The notes under the pieces: generated by a model
What the model saw: the letters and a program-made list of their open reading frames with translations, nothing else
Databases searched by the model: none
What the model was told of the DNA's origin: nothing
Program-made: the position numbers and the translations under genes
Shown: positions 54,727 through 63,976 of the stretch, piece by piece
How the letters are laid out: the number at the start of each line of letters is the position of its first letter
Position numbering within the stretch: position 1 is the stretch's first letter
From: an uncultured Collinsella sp.
GTDB taxonomy: Bacteria; Actinomycetota; Coriobacteriia; Coriobacteriales; Coriobacteriaceae
Assembly: GCA_958405195.1 (NCBI GenBank)
Contig: CATYDM010000001.1
Location: 107,082-171,081 of the forward strand
DNA length: 64,000 bases
Direction of reading: 5' to 3'

Positions 54727-54767
54727 AAAACCACCACAAAGGTGCCTGTCCCCTTTGTGGTGGTTTT
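54727..54767. terminator. Bidirectional terminator
   Basis: The perfect 16-bp stem AAAACCACCACAAAGG/CCTTTGTGGTGGTTTT sits between the convergent DeoR and flavo-diiron genes. Confidence 0.85.
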
Positions 54768-54790
54768 GCTCGTTAAAAGTGAAAATATCG

Positions 54791-55951
54791 CTACTTGGAC
54801 AGCTCGTCGGCGAGGGCCTCGATCTGAGCGCGCGAGGCGTCGTTGAGCGAACCCAGGACAGTCACCTTGTTCTGCGTCAGGGTGATGTCCTTCATGCCCT
54901 CGAGCTCCTTGGTCATAACCTTGGCAGCAGCGGGCGCCCAAGAGCCGGCCTCAACGAGCGCCACCGTACGGTTCTGATAGGCGTGCTCGGCAAGCGTGTG
55001 GATAAAGGTGCTCATGAACGGGAAGATCTCGCCCTGATAGGTGATGGAGGCGAGTACCAGTCGGTCATAGCGGAACGCATCCTCAACGGCCTCAGCCATA
55101 TCGTCGCGAGCCAGGTCAAAGACGGAAACCTTCTGGCCGCGAGCCTCAAGCGCAGATGCGAGTTCCTCGACGGCAGCCTTCAGATGGCCATACACGCTCG
55201 CATAGGCGATCGTGATGCCCTCGTCCTCGGGCTGATAGCTCGACCAGGTGTTATAGGTATCGAGATAATAGCCCAGATTCTCGGTCAGCACGGGGCCGTG
55301 GAGCGGGCAGATGATCTGGATGTCCAGGTCGGCGGCCTTCTTGAGGACGGCCTGTACGAACTTGCCGAACTTACCGACGATGCCAAAGTAGTAGCGGCGA
55401 GCCTCGCAAGCCCAGCCCTCGGGATCCTCGATGTCGTTGGCGCCAAACTTGCCAAAGCCGTCGGCGCTAAAGAGCACCTTGTCGGTGGCCTCGTAAGAGA
55501 ACAGCACCTCGGGCCAGTGAACGTTGGGGGCGCCGATAAAGGTCAGGCTGTGGCCGCCCAGATCGAGCACATCGCCCTCTTTGACGACCATCTTGCGCTC
55601 GGGGAAGTCGGTGCCAAAGTAGTTGACCATCATGCGGAAGGCGCCCATGCTAGCCACGATCTGCGCCTGGGGATAGCGCTCCATAAAGGCGGCAATGCCG
55701 GCGGAGTGATCGGGCTCCATGTGATGGACAACCAGGTAGTCGGGCGTACGGCCGTCGAGCGCGGCCTCGAGGTTGCCGAGCCACTCGTCAACAAAACCGC
55801 CGTCGACTGAATCGGCGACAGCGATTTTATCGCCCAAGATAACGTAGCTGTTATATGCCATACCGTTCTCGGACACGTCGTACTGGCCCTCGAACAGGTC
55901 AATGTCGTGATCGTCGACACCGATGTAGCGGATATCCTTGGTGATCTCCAT
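54791..55951 (-). CDS. Flavo-diiron protein (A-type flavoprotein, O2/NO reductase)
   Basis: A 386-residue protein. The N-terminal metallo-beta-lactamase-like domain has the diiron motif HMEPDH (His77, Glu79, Asp81, His82) and further ligands in SADGFGKFG and PLHGPV. The C-terminal flavodoxin-like domain has IAYASVYGHLK (FMN loop) and SITYQGEIFPFM. Such enzymes reduce O2 to water or NO to N2O, protecting anaerobes. Here it would shield oxygen-sensitive enzymes such as PFL. AGGAGG lies nine bases before the ATG. Confidence 0.92.
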   Translation of the reverse strand: MEITKDIRYIGVDDHDIDLFEGQYDVSENGMAYNSYVILGDKIAVADSVDGGFVDEWLGNLEAALDGRTPDYLVVHHMEPDHSAGIAAFMERYPQAQIVASMGAFRMMVNYFGTDFPERKMVVKEGDVLDLGGHSLTFIGAPNVHWPEVLFSYEATDKVLFSADGFGKFGANDIEDPEGWACEARRYYFGIVGKFGKFVQAVLKKAADLDIQIICPLHGPVLTENLGYYLDTYNTWSSYQPEDEGITIAYASVYGHLKAAVEELASALEARGQKVSVFDLARDDMAEAVEDAFRYDRLVLASITYQGEIFPFMSTFIHTLAEHAYQNRTVALVEAGSWAPAAAKVMTKELEGMKDITLTQNKVTVLGSLNDASRAQIEALADELSK

Positions 55952-56080
55952 CAGGCAAAGCCTCCTAGATAGACAAAAGAACCCGTCTATCATAACACTC
56001 GTCTTCATAGCCACGGCTATCTGCCAGCATCCTTATCGATTGTTATTGAGGCGGAATATACCGCCGTTGACCTGCAAAAA

Positions 56081-57112
56081 CTATACGCGCGGCGCTGCCG
56101 TGCTATGTCGAATAATGAGCTGGCCGGGAATACGAATGGCAACGGTTTTGCCCGCCGTACCCGCCTCGGGAACCGCATGCTCGAATACCTCGCGCCCACG
56201 CTGATGCAAATCGAATCGAACGGTCGTGAGCTCGTTGTGTGCTACAAAATCATCGAGCGAGTCATCGACGCCCACCACGCTCACGTCCTCGGGCACGCGC
56301 AGACCGCTATCGCGCAGCGCTGCAATCGCGCCATTTGCCATCTGGTCGTTTGCCGCGTAAATCGCCGTCATGGTGTGATCGTGCTCGGCCAGGTACCTGC
56401 CGGCCTCGTAGCCGCTGTTGGCAGACCAGTCGCCCTCGAGCGGCTCTGCCGGCTCGATGTGTTTACGCTCGAGTGCATCTTGCCAACCGGCGCGACGAAA
56501 TTGCTCGTCGACCGAGAACGACGGGCCACCAATATAGCGAATTTGCTCGTGCCCCAGCTCAAACAGGTGATCCATAAGCAATAACGAGCAGCCGTAATGG
56601 TCGGAATCGACCGTGGTCACCCGCGGATGCGCGTACATGGTAACAATGACCGTACCAATGCCCGGCAGTGGATCAAACGTCTCAAAATCGGGCGCCATGC
56701 GGCTCATGCCGATGATGATGCCGTCCACCGGCAATGCGGCCATACGACGCGTGGCCTCGGCAAGCGAAAACTCCTCGGTCTTGGACATCTCGACCAGCGT
56801 GATGGCGCAATTATGCTCGCGAGCAGCGCTGGCGATGCCATCGATCATTGAGAGGTTGCCAAACTTGGTAACATCGTTGACGCACAGGCCGACCGAATGG
56901 TAACGGCCGTCACGCAGCGAGCGACCGGCATAACTCGGACGAAAGCCGAGCTCTTGCATAGCGGCCTGCACGCGCTGGCGCGTCTGCTCGTTAACGTTGG
57001 GCAAGCCGTTGGCGACGCGCGAAACCGTCTGCTGCGAAACGCCAGCAGCGCGGGCGACGTCGGCCATGGAGACCGGACGCGTACCTGTATCGTTGGACGG
57101 GCGCCTTGCCAC
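56081..57112 (-). CDS. LacI/GalR-family regulator of galKT
   Basis: A 343-residue regulator with HTH MADVARAAGVSQQTVSRVAN (16-35), hinge region and a ligand domain (IYAANDQMANGAIAAL, VVGVDDSLDDF). The start is GTG. It is divergent from galK, and the gap holds three copies of a palindrome-half GTTAACGTACTC, so it most likely represses galKT and itself with galactose or a derivative as inducer. Confidence 0.88.
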   Translation of the reverse strand: MARRPSNDTGTRPVSMADVARAAGVSQQTVSRVANGLPNVNEQTRQRVQAAMQELGFRPSYAGRSLRDGRYHSVGLCVNDVTKFGNLSMIDGIASAAREHNCAITLVEMSKTEEFSLAEATRRMAALPVDGIIIGMSRMAPDFETFDPLPGIGTVIVTMYAHPRVTTVDSDHYGCSLLLMDHLFELGHEQIRYIGGPSFSVDEQFRRAGWQDALERKHIEPAEPLEGDWSANSGYEAGRYLAEHDHTMTAIYAANDQMANGAIAALRDSGLRVPEDVSVVGVDDSLDDFVAHNELTTVRFDLHQRGREVFEHAVPEAGTAGKTVAIRIPGQLIIRHSTAAPRV

Positions 57113-57206
57113 AGGATCACCTTCACCCTTGCGAGATCTGAATAGCGTGAATGCCGGCCCAGGCAGAGATACACCCCGCGCCGAGGCCCGCTATCGTCGG
57201 ACGCAT

Positions 57207-57405
57207 GTTAACGTACTCTACTTTTTCGACCTGCATCTCTTCTGCTTTATAAGTCCATACGGCGTTACCGTTCACGGCCGAATATCGACCGATTACCAGA
57301 TTCTCAAAAAGTGACAAGCGTTGTGTTATGAGTACGTTAACATAGCCCGTAACATGCGATATCGTGAACACCTGGTTCATGCCGCTTCAAGTTGTTAACG
57401 TACTC
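57207..57405. promoter_or_regulatory. Three GTTAACGTACTC operator boxes between galR-like gene and galK
   Basis: GTTAACGTACTC occurs at 57207-57218 and 57394-57405, with its inverse GAGTACGTTAAC at 57330-57341. One copy is near the regulator start and one 45 bases before galK, suited to looping repression of both directions. Confidence 0.7.
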
Positions 57406-57450
57406 ATAACGACGCAAAACTCACCCGTGCGCGCCAAGGAAAGGACTCCC

Positions 57451-58656
57451 ATGACCACCCCCGACGAAAAGACATTCGCCACGCTCACCAAGCTGTTTGA
57501 GGAGGAGTTTGGCCCCATCGGCGACCGCCAGGTGCTCTACGTGCACGCGCCCGGGCGTTCCGAGATCAGCGGCAACCACACCGACCACGAGGGCGGCCAC
57601 GTCATCGCCGGCTCGCTCGATGTCGCCGTCGACGGTATCGCCGTGGCAACCGACACCAACAAGGTCCGCGTTGCCGATGAGGGCTACCCCACCTTTGAGA
57701 TCACGCTCGATACGCTAGATGTTCAGGAGTCCGAGAAGGGCACGTCCGCAAGCCTCGTCCGCGGCATGGCCCACGAAATCGCCGCTCTGGGCGTTGAGCC
57801 CCAGGGCTTCGACTTCGCCTTCACCTGCTCTGTCCCCTCGGGCGGCGGCCTTTCCAGCTCCGCTGCTGTCGAGGCGGCATACGGTCGCGCCATGGAGACG
57901 CTCTGGGGCGCACCCGCCATCGAGCCCGTCGCGCTCGCCCAGATGAGCCAGCGCACCGAGAACAACTATTACGGCAAGCCCTGCGGTCTGATGGACCAGG
58001 CCGCTGTGTGCCTGGGCGGCCTCGCCTACATGGACTTTGAGGACCAGGCTCAGCCTAAAACCCAGAAGCTCGAGCTCAACTTTGAGGATCACGGTTATGC
58101 GCTCGTGCTCGTTAAGGTCGGTGCCGACCACGTGGCCGCCACCGACGACTACGCCGCCGTTCCGCGCGAGATGCAGGACGTCGCTGCCGAGTTTGGCAAG
58201 GCACGCCTGTGCGAGGTAAACGTGGCGGACTTTGACGCCAAGCTCCCCGAGCTGCGCGCCAAGCTGGGCGACCGCGCCTGCCTGCGCGCCGTTCACTACT
58301 GGTACGAAAACGGCCTGGTAGACAAGCGCTGGGCTGCCCTGAACGCCGGCGACATCGATCAGTTCCTGGTCCTGACGCGCGAGTCCGGCGCCAGCTCTGC
58401 CATGTACCTACAGAATGTCGTTGCCAAGCTGGGCTCCGAGCAGCCCTCGATGTATGCCCTGGCACTGGCCGAGCACGTGCTCGACGGCCGTGGCGCCGTC
58501 CGTATCCACGGTGGCGGCTTTGGTGGCACCATCCAGGCCTTCGTGCCGCTCGACCTGGTCGACACCTTTATCACCAAGATGAACGGCTGGCTGGGCGAGG
58601 GCTCTGCCCGCCACTACGCAATTTCTGACAAGGGGGCTTACGCGGCATGGCTGTAA
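57451..58656 (+). CDS. galK: Galactokinase
   Basis: A 401-residue GHMP kinase phosphorylating galactose at C1. The N-terminal APGRSEISGNHTDHEGGHV is the galactokinase signature in variant form, PSGGGLSSSAAVE is the ATP-binding motif, and GGGFGGTIQAF is the third GHMP motif. AAGGA lies five bases before the chosen ATG; the longer frame runs into operator sequence. It overlaps galT by ten bases. Confidence 0.93.
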   Translation: MTTPDEKTFATLTKLFEEEFGPIGDRQVLYVHAPGRSEISGNHTDHEGGHVIAGSLDVAVDGIAVATDTNKVRVADEGYPTFEITLDTLDVQESEKGTSASLVRGMAHEIAALGVEPQGFDFAFTCSVPSGGGLSSSAAVEAAYGRAMETLWGAPAIEPVALAQMSQRTENNYYGKPCGLMDQAAVCLGGLAYMDFEDQAQPKTQKLELNFEDHGYALVLVKVGADHVAATDDYAAVPREMQDVAAEFGKARLCEVNVADFDAKLPELRAKLGDRACLRAVHYWYENGLVDKRWAALNAGDIDQFLVLTRESGASSAMYLQNVVAKLGSEQPSMYALALAEHVLDGRGAVRIHGGGFGGTIQAFVPLDLVDTFITKMNGWLGEGSARHYAISDKGAYAAWL

Positions 58657-60275
58657 TGACTGACGTGCGCGAGGCCGCGCAGAACCTGATCGAGTACGCT
58701 ATCCACCGATCGATGATCGGCCAGGACGATCGCATCTGGGCGTATAACACCATTCTCGAGTGCATCGGTGCTACGGGCCCGGCGCTCGACATGGCCTGGG
58801 CGCTCCAGGTCGAAAAACTCTCGCTCTTGCACCCCGACACCCTGCCCAACTTTGACCTTGAAGGCACACTTGCCGCGCTTGCCGAGGCGGCTGTTGCCAA
58901 CGGCGCCGCCGAGGACACGGCATCGGGCCGCGACCGCATCGCCATGCGCATCATGGGCGCGCTCATGCCAAGGCCTTCGGTTGTAAACGAGGAGTTCAAC
59001 GGACGCATGGGCGTCAACGAGCCCCGCGCCGCGACCGACTGGTTCTACGGCCTGTGCTGCGACGCCGGCTACGTGCGCCGTGCCGCCATCGCGCGCAATA
59101 TCAAATGGAGCACCCCCACCAACTGGGGCGACCTCGAGATTACCATCAACCTGTCAAAGCCCGAAAAGGACCCGCGCGATATTGCCACGGCCGGCGCCGC
59201 CAAAAACACGGGCGAGAAGTATCCCGCCTGCCAGCTCTGCATCGAAAACGAGGGCTATCCCGGACGCTCCGCTGCAGCCGACGGCGGTGCCCATCCCGCC
59301 CGCCAGAATCTGCGCGTTATCCCTATTAAGCTCGACGGCGAGCGCTGGGGCTTCCAATACAGCCCGTACGCGTACTTTAACGAGCACTGCATTGCCATGA
59401 GCTCCGAGCATCGTCCGATGCACGTCGACCGCAAGGGGCTGACCTGCCTGCTCGACTTTGTCGACCTGTTCCCGCACTACTTTATTGGCTCCAACGCCGA
59501 CCTGCCCATCGTGGGCGGCTCGATTCTGTCGCACGACCACTTCCAGGGCGGCGCGCACGAGTTCCCCATGATGCACGCCGCCGAGGTCTCGCAGTTTAGC
59601 GTGCCCGGCTTTGACCAGGTCAGCGGTACCGTGTTGCAGTGGCCGCTTTCGGTGCTGCGACTGCGCTCGCACGACCGCGCCCAGCTGCTCGACGCCGCCG
59701 AGAAGATTATCCTCGCCTGGCGCGAGTGGACCGATGAGTCTGTGGGCGTCATCGCGCACACAGCCGACGGCGTGGCGCACAACACCGTGACGCCCGTCAT
59801 CCGCCGCGTCGACTCGCGCGGCAATGCCGGCGGCGAAGTCTACGAGGCCTACCTGGCGCTTCGCTGCAACATCACGACTGACGAGCATCCGCTGGGCGTA
59901 TTCCACCCGCATGCCGAGTACCACCACATTAAAAAGGAGAACATCGGCCTGATCGAGGTCATGGGCCTGGCCATTTTGCCGCCGCGCTTGGTTCCCGAGC
60001 TCGGCGCTGTCCGCGAGCACTTGCTGGCAGCCAAGGCCGATGCCAGCTACGACCTTGCTAGCGCGCTCGAGGGCGATGATCTATGCCGCAGCCACGCCGC
60101 ATGGGCCGAAGACGTTTTTGCCCGCCGCGCCGATGAGCTTACGGCCGACAACGCCATCGATATCCTGCACGAAGAGGTCGGCGTGGTGTTTGGTCACGTG
60201 CTCGACAACGCCGGAGTCTTTAAGTGGGACGAGGCAGGACGCGCCGCCCAGCAGCGCTTTATCGACTCGCTGTAG
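58647..60275 (+). CDS. galT: UDP-glucose-hexose-1-phosphate uridylyltransferase (class II GalT)
   Basis: A 542-residue GalT of the longer Gram-positive class, exchanging UMP between UDP-glucose and galactose 1-phosphate. GGAHEFPMMHA and SILSHDHFQGG are conserved, the latter replacing the HPHxQ motif of the short class, and FHPHAEYHHIKKENIGLIEV is near the C-terminus. The ATG lies inside galK, so translation is probably coupled. No galE is present in the window. Confidence 0.92.
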   Translation: MAVMTDVREAAQNLIEYAIHRSMIGQDDRIWAYNTILECIGATGPALDMAWALQVEKLSLLHPDTLPNFDLEGTLAALAEAAVANGAAEDTASGRDRIAMRIMGALMPRPSVVNEEFNGRMGVNEPRAATDWFYGLCCDAGYVRRAAIARNIKWSTPTNWGDLEITINLSKPEKDPRDIATAGAAKNTGEKYPACQLCIENEGYPGRSAAADGGAHPARQNLRVIPIKLDGERWGFQYSPYAYFNEHCIAMSSEHRPMHVDRKGLTCLLDFVDLFPHYFIGSNADLPIVGGSILSHDHFQGGAHEFPMMHAAEVSQFSVPGFDQVSGTVLQWPLSVLRLRSHDRAQLLDAAEKIILAWREWTDESVGVIAHTADGVAHNTVTPVIRRVDSRGNAGGEVYEAYLALRCNITTDEHPLGVFHPHAEYHHIKKENIGLIEVMGLAILPPRLVPELGAVREHLLAAKADASYDLASALEGDDLCRSHAAWAEDVFARRADELTADNAIDILHEEVGVVFGHVLDNAGVFKWDEAGRAAQQRFIDSL

Positions 60276-60322
60276 CAGCGAGCCCGAACGCACGCACTCA
60301 ACGAATAGCGCCTACGCGACAG

Positions 60323-60362
60323 CGGCGCCCGCCGGCAACATCGCCGGCGGGCGCCGTTTTTG
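60323..60362 (+). terminator. galKT terminator
   Basis: The 14-bp stem CGGCGCCCGCCGGC/GCCGGCGGGCGCCG is followed by TTTTT. Confidence 0.88.
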
Positions 60363-60365
60363 AGT

Positions 60366-60436
60366 GTAGTCATTGGGGTCATTCTTAAGGGGCGTTCTTA
60401 AACGACTAGTCATTAAAGAGCGTCCCCAATGACTAC
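60366..60436. repeat. Palindromic repeat with GTAGTCATTGGGG ends, second copy
   Basis: GTAGTCATTGGGG and CCCCAATGACTAC are perfect inverted ends. The interior has TTCTTAA and ACTAGTC strings like the copy at 42764. Confidence 0.65.
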
Positions 60437-60470
60437 TTGCGACCAAGGCAACGCCGGTGTCTTGGCAACG

Positions 60471-60615
60471 ACAGCGAAAACGCCCCTAAGCGAGCAAGGT
60501 GACGTGAAAGAGGAGGGCATTGACCTTTTGGTCATGCCCGACGATTGAACGTCAGATTGCCGCTTAGGGGCGTTTGCAGCGTCGCGCCGTTACGCGGTTT
60601 GGTAAAACCGCGTAA
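60471..60615 (-). repeat. Structured 3' element, family 2, copy B
   Basis: It lies directly 3' of lacC in the same sense as copy A relative to its gene. It has the TTACGCGGTTT hairpin (60590-60615), stem A (60478-60492 with 60561-60575), helix TGACGT/ACGTCA (60500 and 60549) and inner hairpin GGGCATGACC/GGTCAATGCCC on the minus strand. Each helix differs from copy A by paired changes. Confidence 0.85.
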
Positions 60616-60617
60616 CC

Positions 60618-61553
60618 CTACAGTTCAGTCACGACAACGCTGTTGTAGACCTCGTCCCAGCGATCCATGACCAGGTGGCCGGTCTTGGGATCCATGGCAT
60701 TGAGCTTGCCGCAGGTATTGGCGGTCTTGAGCACCGTGACGTCGTCAGCACCAGCAGCAATGGCATGCGCAAAGCCGGCGATGGTCGAGTCGCCGGAACC
60801 CGTCGCGTTCACAGCCGCAATCGCGGGCGTCTTGGCGCGGAATGCGCGACCCTCATGGAAGCCCACCGAACCGGCAGCGCCCATCGAAACGACAACCCAG
60901 GGAATACCGGCAAAGCGGCCATCGGCGGCGAGCGCCTCGCGCAGGGCATCGACATCATCAGTCGTAAAGGACGTACCCAGCAGGCCGTTAATCTCGGTCA
61001 GGTTGGGCTTTACGAGCTCAGGCTTAGCGTCGGACTCCAGCGCGGCCTCCAGCGATGCACCCGAGGTGTCGAGCAGCACCTTGGCGCCCGCCTCCTCGGC
61101 GATCTTGACGAGCTCGGCATAGTAGCCGGCATCGACGCCGCGCGGCAGCGAGCCCGAAAGCGTCACAACGTCCGCCTTCGCTGCAAGCTCGGCAAACTTG
61201 GCCGTAAAGGCCTCGAGCTCGGCCGGGGCGATCTGCGGGCCGCTCTCCAGCAGCTCGGTCTGGTTGCCCTCGTGCAGGATATTCAGGCAGATGCGCGTCT
61301 CGCCAGCGATGGGCACAAAGTCGTTCTTGACGCCATCGACATCCATGAGCTCGGCCATATAGGCACCCATGTGACCGCCGAGCAGACCGGTCGCGAGCAC
61401 ATCGTCGCCCAACTGCAGCAGCACACGGCTCACGTTGAGGCCCTTACCGCCAGCAGTCTTTTCGGGCGTCACACGGTTCACGTCGTCGATGATCAACTTG
61501 TCGAGCTGATAGCGCGTATCAATCGACGGGTTCATGGTAACGGTCAGAATCAT
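60618..61553 (-). CDS. lacC: 1-phosphofructokinase/tagatose-6-phosphate kinase (PfkB family)
   Basis: A 311-residue PfkB-family kinase. MILTVTMNPSIDTRYQ and GGKGLNVSRVL are typical of the LacC/FruK branch; the C-terminal NATGSGDSTIAGF carries the catalytic Asp. With LacA and LacB upstream it most likely makes tagatose 1,6-bisphosphate. AGGAG lies six bases before the ATG. It is the last gene of the lacA-lacB-mutarotase-lacC set. Confidence 0.85.
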   Translation of the reverse strand: MILTVTMNPSIDTRYQLDKLIIDDVNRVTPEKTAGGKGLNVSRVLLQLGDDVLATGLLGGHMGAYMAELMDVDGVKNDFVPIAGETRICLNILHEGNQTELLESGPQIAPAELEAFTAKFAELAAKADVVTLSGSLPRGVDAGYYAELVKIAEEAGAKVLLDTSGASLEAALESDAKPELVKPNLTEINGLLGTSFTTDDVDALREALAADGRFAGIPWVVVSMGAAGSVGFHEGRAFRAKTPAIAAVNATGSGDSTIAGFAHAIAAGADDVTVLKTANTCGKLNAMDPKTGHLVMDRWDEVYNSVVVTEL

Positions 61554-61609
61554 ATTGAACTCCTGTTTCCGGGGCACGACACGCGCGGCCCCAAGCATAC
61601 GATAGCTCG

Positions 61610-62491
61610 TTAAAGGATCTCGATCTCAAAGCCGCGGGTAACGGTCTCCCCCGGCTTGGCCACCAGGCAGCCGCGCTTGTGCTCCAGAATATCGTCCTCG
61701 TCGGAGCAGGTGGACAGGCCGCCCCACGGTTCCACGGCCACAAAGTCGCCCTCGGGCTTGCTCCACACAATCAGGTACGGCATATCGGGGAACGTCAGGC
61801 GCACGCCCTTGTCCTCGGTCTTCTTGGTCAGCGTAACCACGCGGCTCTCGAGCACGTCAAAGATGGTCTCCGCGAAGTCGAAGAGCTCGTGGGTCAGCGG
61901 CAGGTTCTGGTCGATCATGGGGTTCTTGCTGCGATGCTCAACATCAATCAGACCCGTCGAAGGAACGGCAGTACAGAGCTCGGCGGCCTCGCGCTGATCA
62001 AAATGGAGCTCGTAGTCGTCATAGGACTCGCCCTCGTCAAGCGGGCACTTAAAGCCAGGGTGGCCACCCACAAAGAACGGCATGTCCTCGGTGCCCTCAT
62101 TGGTCACCTCGTACGACACGGCCACCTTAGCCGCATCGATCGTGTAACGAGCAACGATCTTAAACGGATACGGGTACTGCTCGAGCAACTCGGCATGGTC
62201 GGCAGAGCTTAGGCTCAGCGCGACCATGTTGTCGCCCTGCTCCTCGAGCTTCCACTCCTGTTTGCGAGCAAAGCCGTGACGGGCGAGCTTAACCTCGCGG
62301 CCGCCCATGGTCATTGCGCGACCGTCACGAAGGCCGCCGCAGATCGGGAAACAAATGGGTGCCTGGCCCGACCAGACCGCCGGGTCACCCTGCCACAGGT
62401 ACTCACGGCCGTTGGCCGCAATAGAAGTGAACGATCCGCCAGCCGTGCTCAACGCAATGCGGACAGAGCCGTTATCAAGAACAAACTCCAT
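61610..62491 (-). CDS. Aldose 1-epimerase-like protein (LacX type)
   Basis: A 293-residue galactose-mutarotase fold protein: EYLWQGDPAVW, ICFPICGGLRDG, ARHGFARKQEW (catalytic-region His) and FVGGHPGFKCPL (second His region), then VAVEPWGG. LacX-type proteins accompany lac/tagatose operons and probably interconvert anomers of galactose or its phosphate. AAGGAG precedes the chosen ATG. It lies between lacB and lacC on the same strand. Confidence 0.85.
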   Translation of the reverse strand: MEFVLDNGSVRIALSTAGGSFTSIAANGREYLWQGDPAVWSGQAPICFPICGGLRDGRAMTMGGREVKLARHGFARKQEWKLEEQGDNMVALSLSSADHAELLEQYPYPFKIVARYTIDAAKVAVSYEVTNEGTEDMPFFVGGHPGFKCPLDEGESYDDYELHFDQREAAELCTAVPSTGLIDVEHRSKNPMIDQNLPLTHELFDFAETIFDVLESRVVTLTKKTEDKGVRLTFPDMPYLIVWSKPEGDFVAVEPWGGLSTCSDEDDILEHKRGCLVAKPGETVTRGFEIEIL

Positions 62492-62694
62492 GGGAATCTT
62501 CTCCTTCACATATCATCTCGCACGATCCATTGTGAACGTCGTGCCTTTAGCAGAAAGGTAATGAGGCAGCGCCGCAAACAAAAGAACAATGCACGTCCAG
62601 CCCGCTGGGCCAATAGGGCTGATAGCAAACCGGCCCGCGCCCCATCACAGAAACGCGAGCCGTCAACGGACTAGTTAATTACGCCGGATACCCG

Positions 62695-63219
62695 CTAATC
62701 GTGGTATTCGCCGCGGTCCCACTTCTCCAGGAACTCGTCAAAGAAGTGCGGGTCGGCCTGAGCCTCGGCATCGGCCTTATTGCAGGCATCGATCTTGGCG
62801 ATCAGGGCATCGTGCTCGGGGGTCTTCTCGTAGGGCTCCTCCAGGAAGGCAAGCATGATATCGGCCATCAGGAACTCGCCGGTAATCTTGCCGCCAAAGC
62901 CCACGATGTTGGCGTTGAGCTCGCGACGGGCATACAGGGCAGAGGTCATGTCGCGGACCAAGGCGCAGCGGGCGCCGGGAACCTTGTTGACGGCGTTGGT
63001 GATGCCGATGCCGGTACCGCACAGGGCCACGCCAAAGTCGGCCTTGCCGCTGGCAACAGCCTCGCCCACGGCCTTACCGTAGATGGGGTAGTGCGTACGG
63101 GTGTGGCTGTAGGTGCCGCAGTCGAGCACCTTGTAGCCAGCCTGCTCCAGGCGGTCGGCCAGATAGATCTTCTCGTCCGTAACGATATGGTCGCAACCGA
63201 TTGCGATGGTCTTCTTCAT
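62695..63219 (-). CDS. lacB: Galactose-6-phosphate isomerase subunit LacB
   Basis: A 174-residue RpiB/LacAB-family isomerase subunit. [28 protein letters not shown] and [20 protein letters not shown] carry the active-site Cys/Thr and His residues; [17 protein letters not shown] follows. With LacA it converts galactose 6-phosphate to tagatose 6-phosphate. AAGGAC is upstream. It follows lacA by 63 bases. Confidence 0.92.
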   Translation of the reverse strand: MKKTIAIGCDHIVTDEKIYLADRLEQAGYKVLDCGTYSHTRTHYPIYGKAVGEAVASGKADFGVALCGTGIGITNAVNKVPGARCALVRDMTSALYARRELNANIVGFGGKITGEFLMADIMLAFLEEPYEKTPEHDALIAKIDACNKADAEAQADPHFFDEFLEKWDRGEYHD

Positions 63220-63282
63220 CAGAACGTCCTTTCGTCTGAATTCACAAGTTGAGGTAGAAGTTCGAGTTCTCGGTGGCTCTCG

Positions 63283-63711
63283 TTAGGCCATCTTGTTGAG
63301 CATGTCGACACGGATCTGGTGACGGCCGCCGGCGTACTGGGCGCGCAGGAACTCGCGGGCGATCTTCTTGGCGACCTCGGTGCCCACAACGCCCGGGCCC
63401 ATGGTGACCATGCGCGAGCCGTTGTGCTCGCGGGTCATGTAGGCGGAACGCTCGTCGGAAATGTTGGCGACGACCATGCCCTTAATCTTGACGGCGGCCA
63501 TATAGGAGCCGACGCCGTACTTATCGAATGCGAAGCCCTGGGAATCCTTGTGCTCCAGCAGGTCCTTGGCAACGGCGGTCGCGGAATCGACAAAGTCCGC
63601 GGCAGGGGTCTCGGAATAGTCGACGACCTCGTGACCGTCGGCGATGAGCATCTCCTTGATGGACTCCTTCATCGACATACCGTCGGCATCGGAAGCGATT
63701 ACAACCCTCAT
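63283..63711 (-). CDS. lacA: Galactose-6-phosphate isomerase subunit LacA
   Basis: A 142-residue partner of LacB with the same fold: VVIASDADGMSMKESIKEML, VVDYSETPAADFVDSA, YGVGSYMAAVKIKG and the REHNGSRMVTMG loop. It lacks the active-site Cys of LacB, as expected for this subunit. AAGGAGG precedes the ATG. It is the first gene of the operon, preceded by inverted-repeat operators. Confidence 0.92.
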   Translation of the reverse strand: MRVVIASDADGMSMKESIKEMLIADGHEVVDYSETPAADFVDSATAVAKDLLEHKDSQGFAFDKYGVGSYMAAVKIKGMVVANISDERSAYMTREHNGSRMVTMGPGVVGTEVAKKIAREFLRAQYAGGRHQIRVDMLNKMA

Positions 63712-63805
63712 GACATCCTCCTTGAGAGATACGCAGGTGCGTAGTTTCTGTTTGGAAGTGTTGAATCGCGTTCAGGTCCGGGCATCTGAATGTGCGGTTC
63801 TTCAC

Positions 63806-63881
63806 TGTTCATGTTTATTTGAACACATTCGAACATCAACTGCAAGAATTATTTGTTTATCTTTGTTCTTTTTTGAACAAA
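63806..63881. promoter_or_regulatory. Inverted-repeat operators in front of lacA
   Basis: TGTTCATGTTTATTTGAACA (63806-63825) and TTTGTTCTTTTTTGAACAAA (63862-63881) are both palindromic around a T-rich centre and resemble DeoR/LacR-type sites. A GTTCAGG-like half-site lies nearer the gene. The DeoR regulator at 53920 is a candidate binder. Confidence 0.6.
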
Positions 63882-63952
63882 TACCGTTCACGGATGATTG
63901 CCGACCGTCTGGACCCGGCGCGGACGTAGCGACCGCGTTTTCAACAAATCAG

Positions 63953-63976
63953 AACCACCCTTAAAAAGGGTGGTTT
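63953..63976. terminator. Hairpin at the window's right end
   Basis: AACCACCCTT-AAA-AAGGGTGGTT. It lies beyond the lacA promoter region and may end a gene outside the window. Confidence 0.5.
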
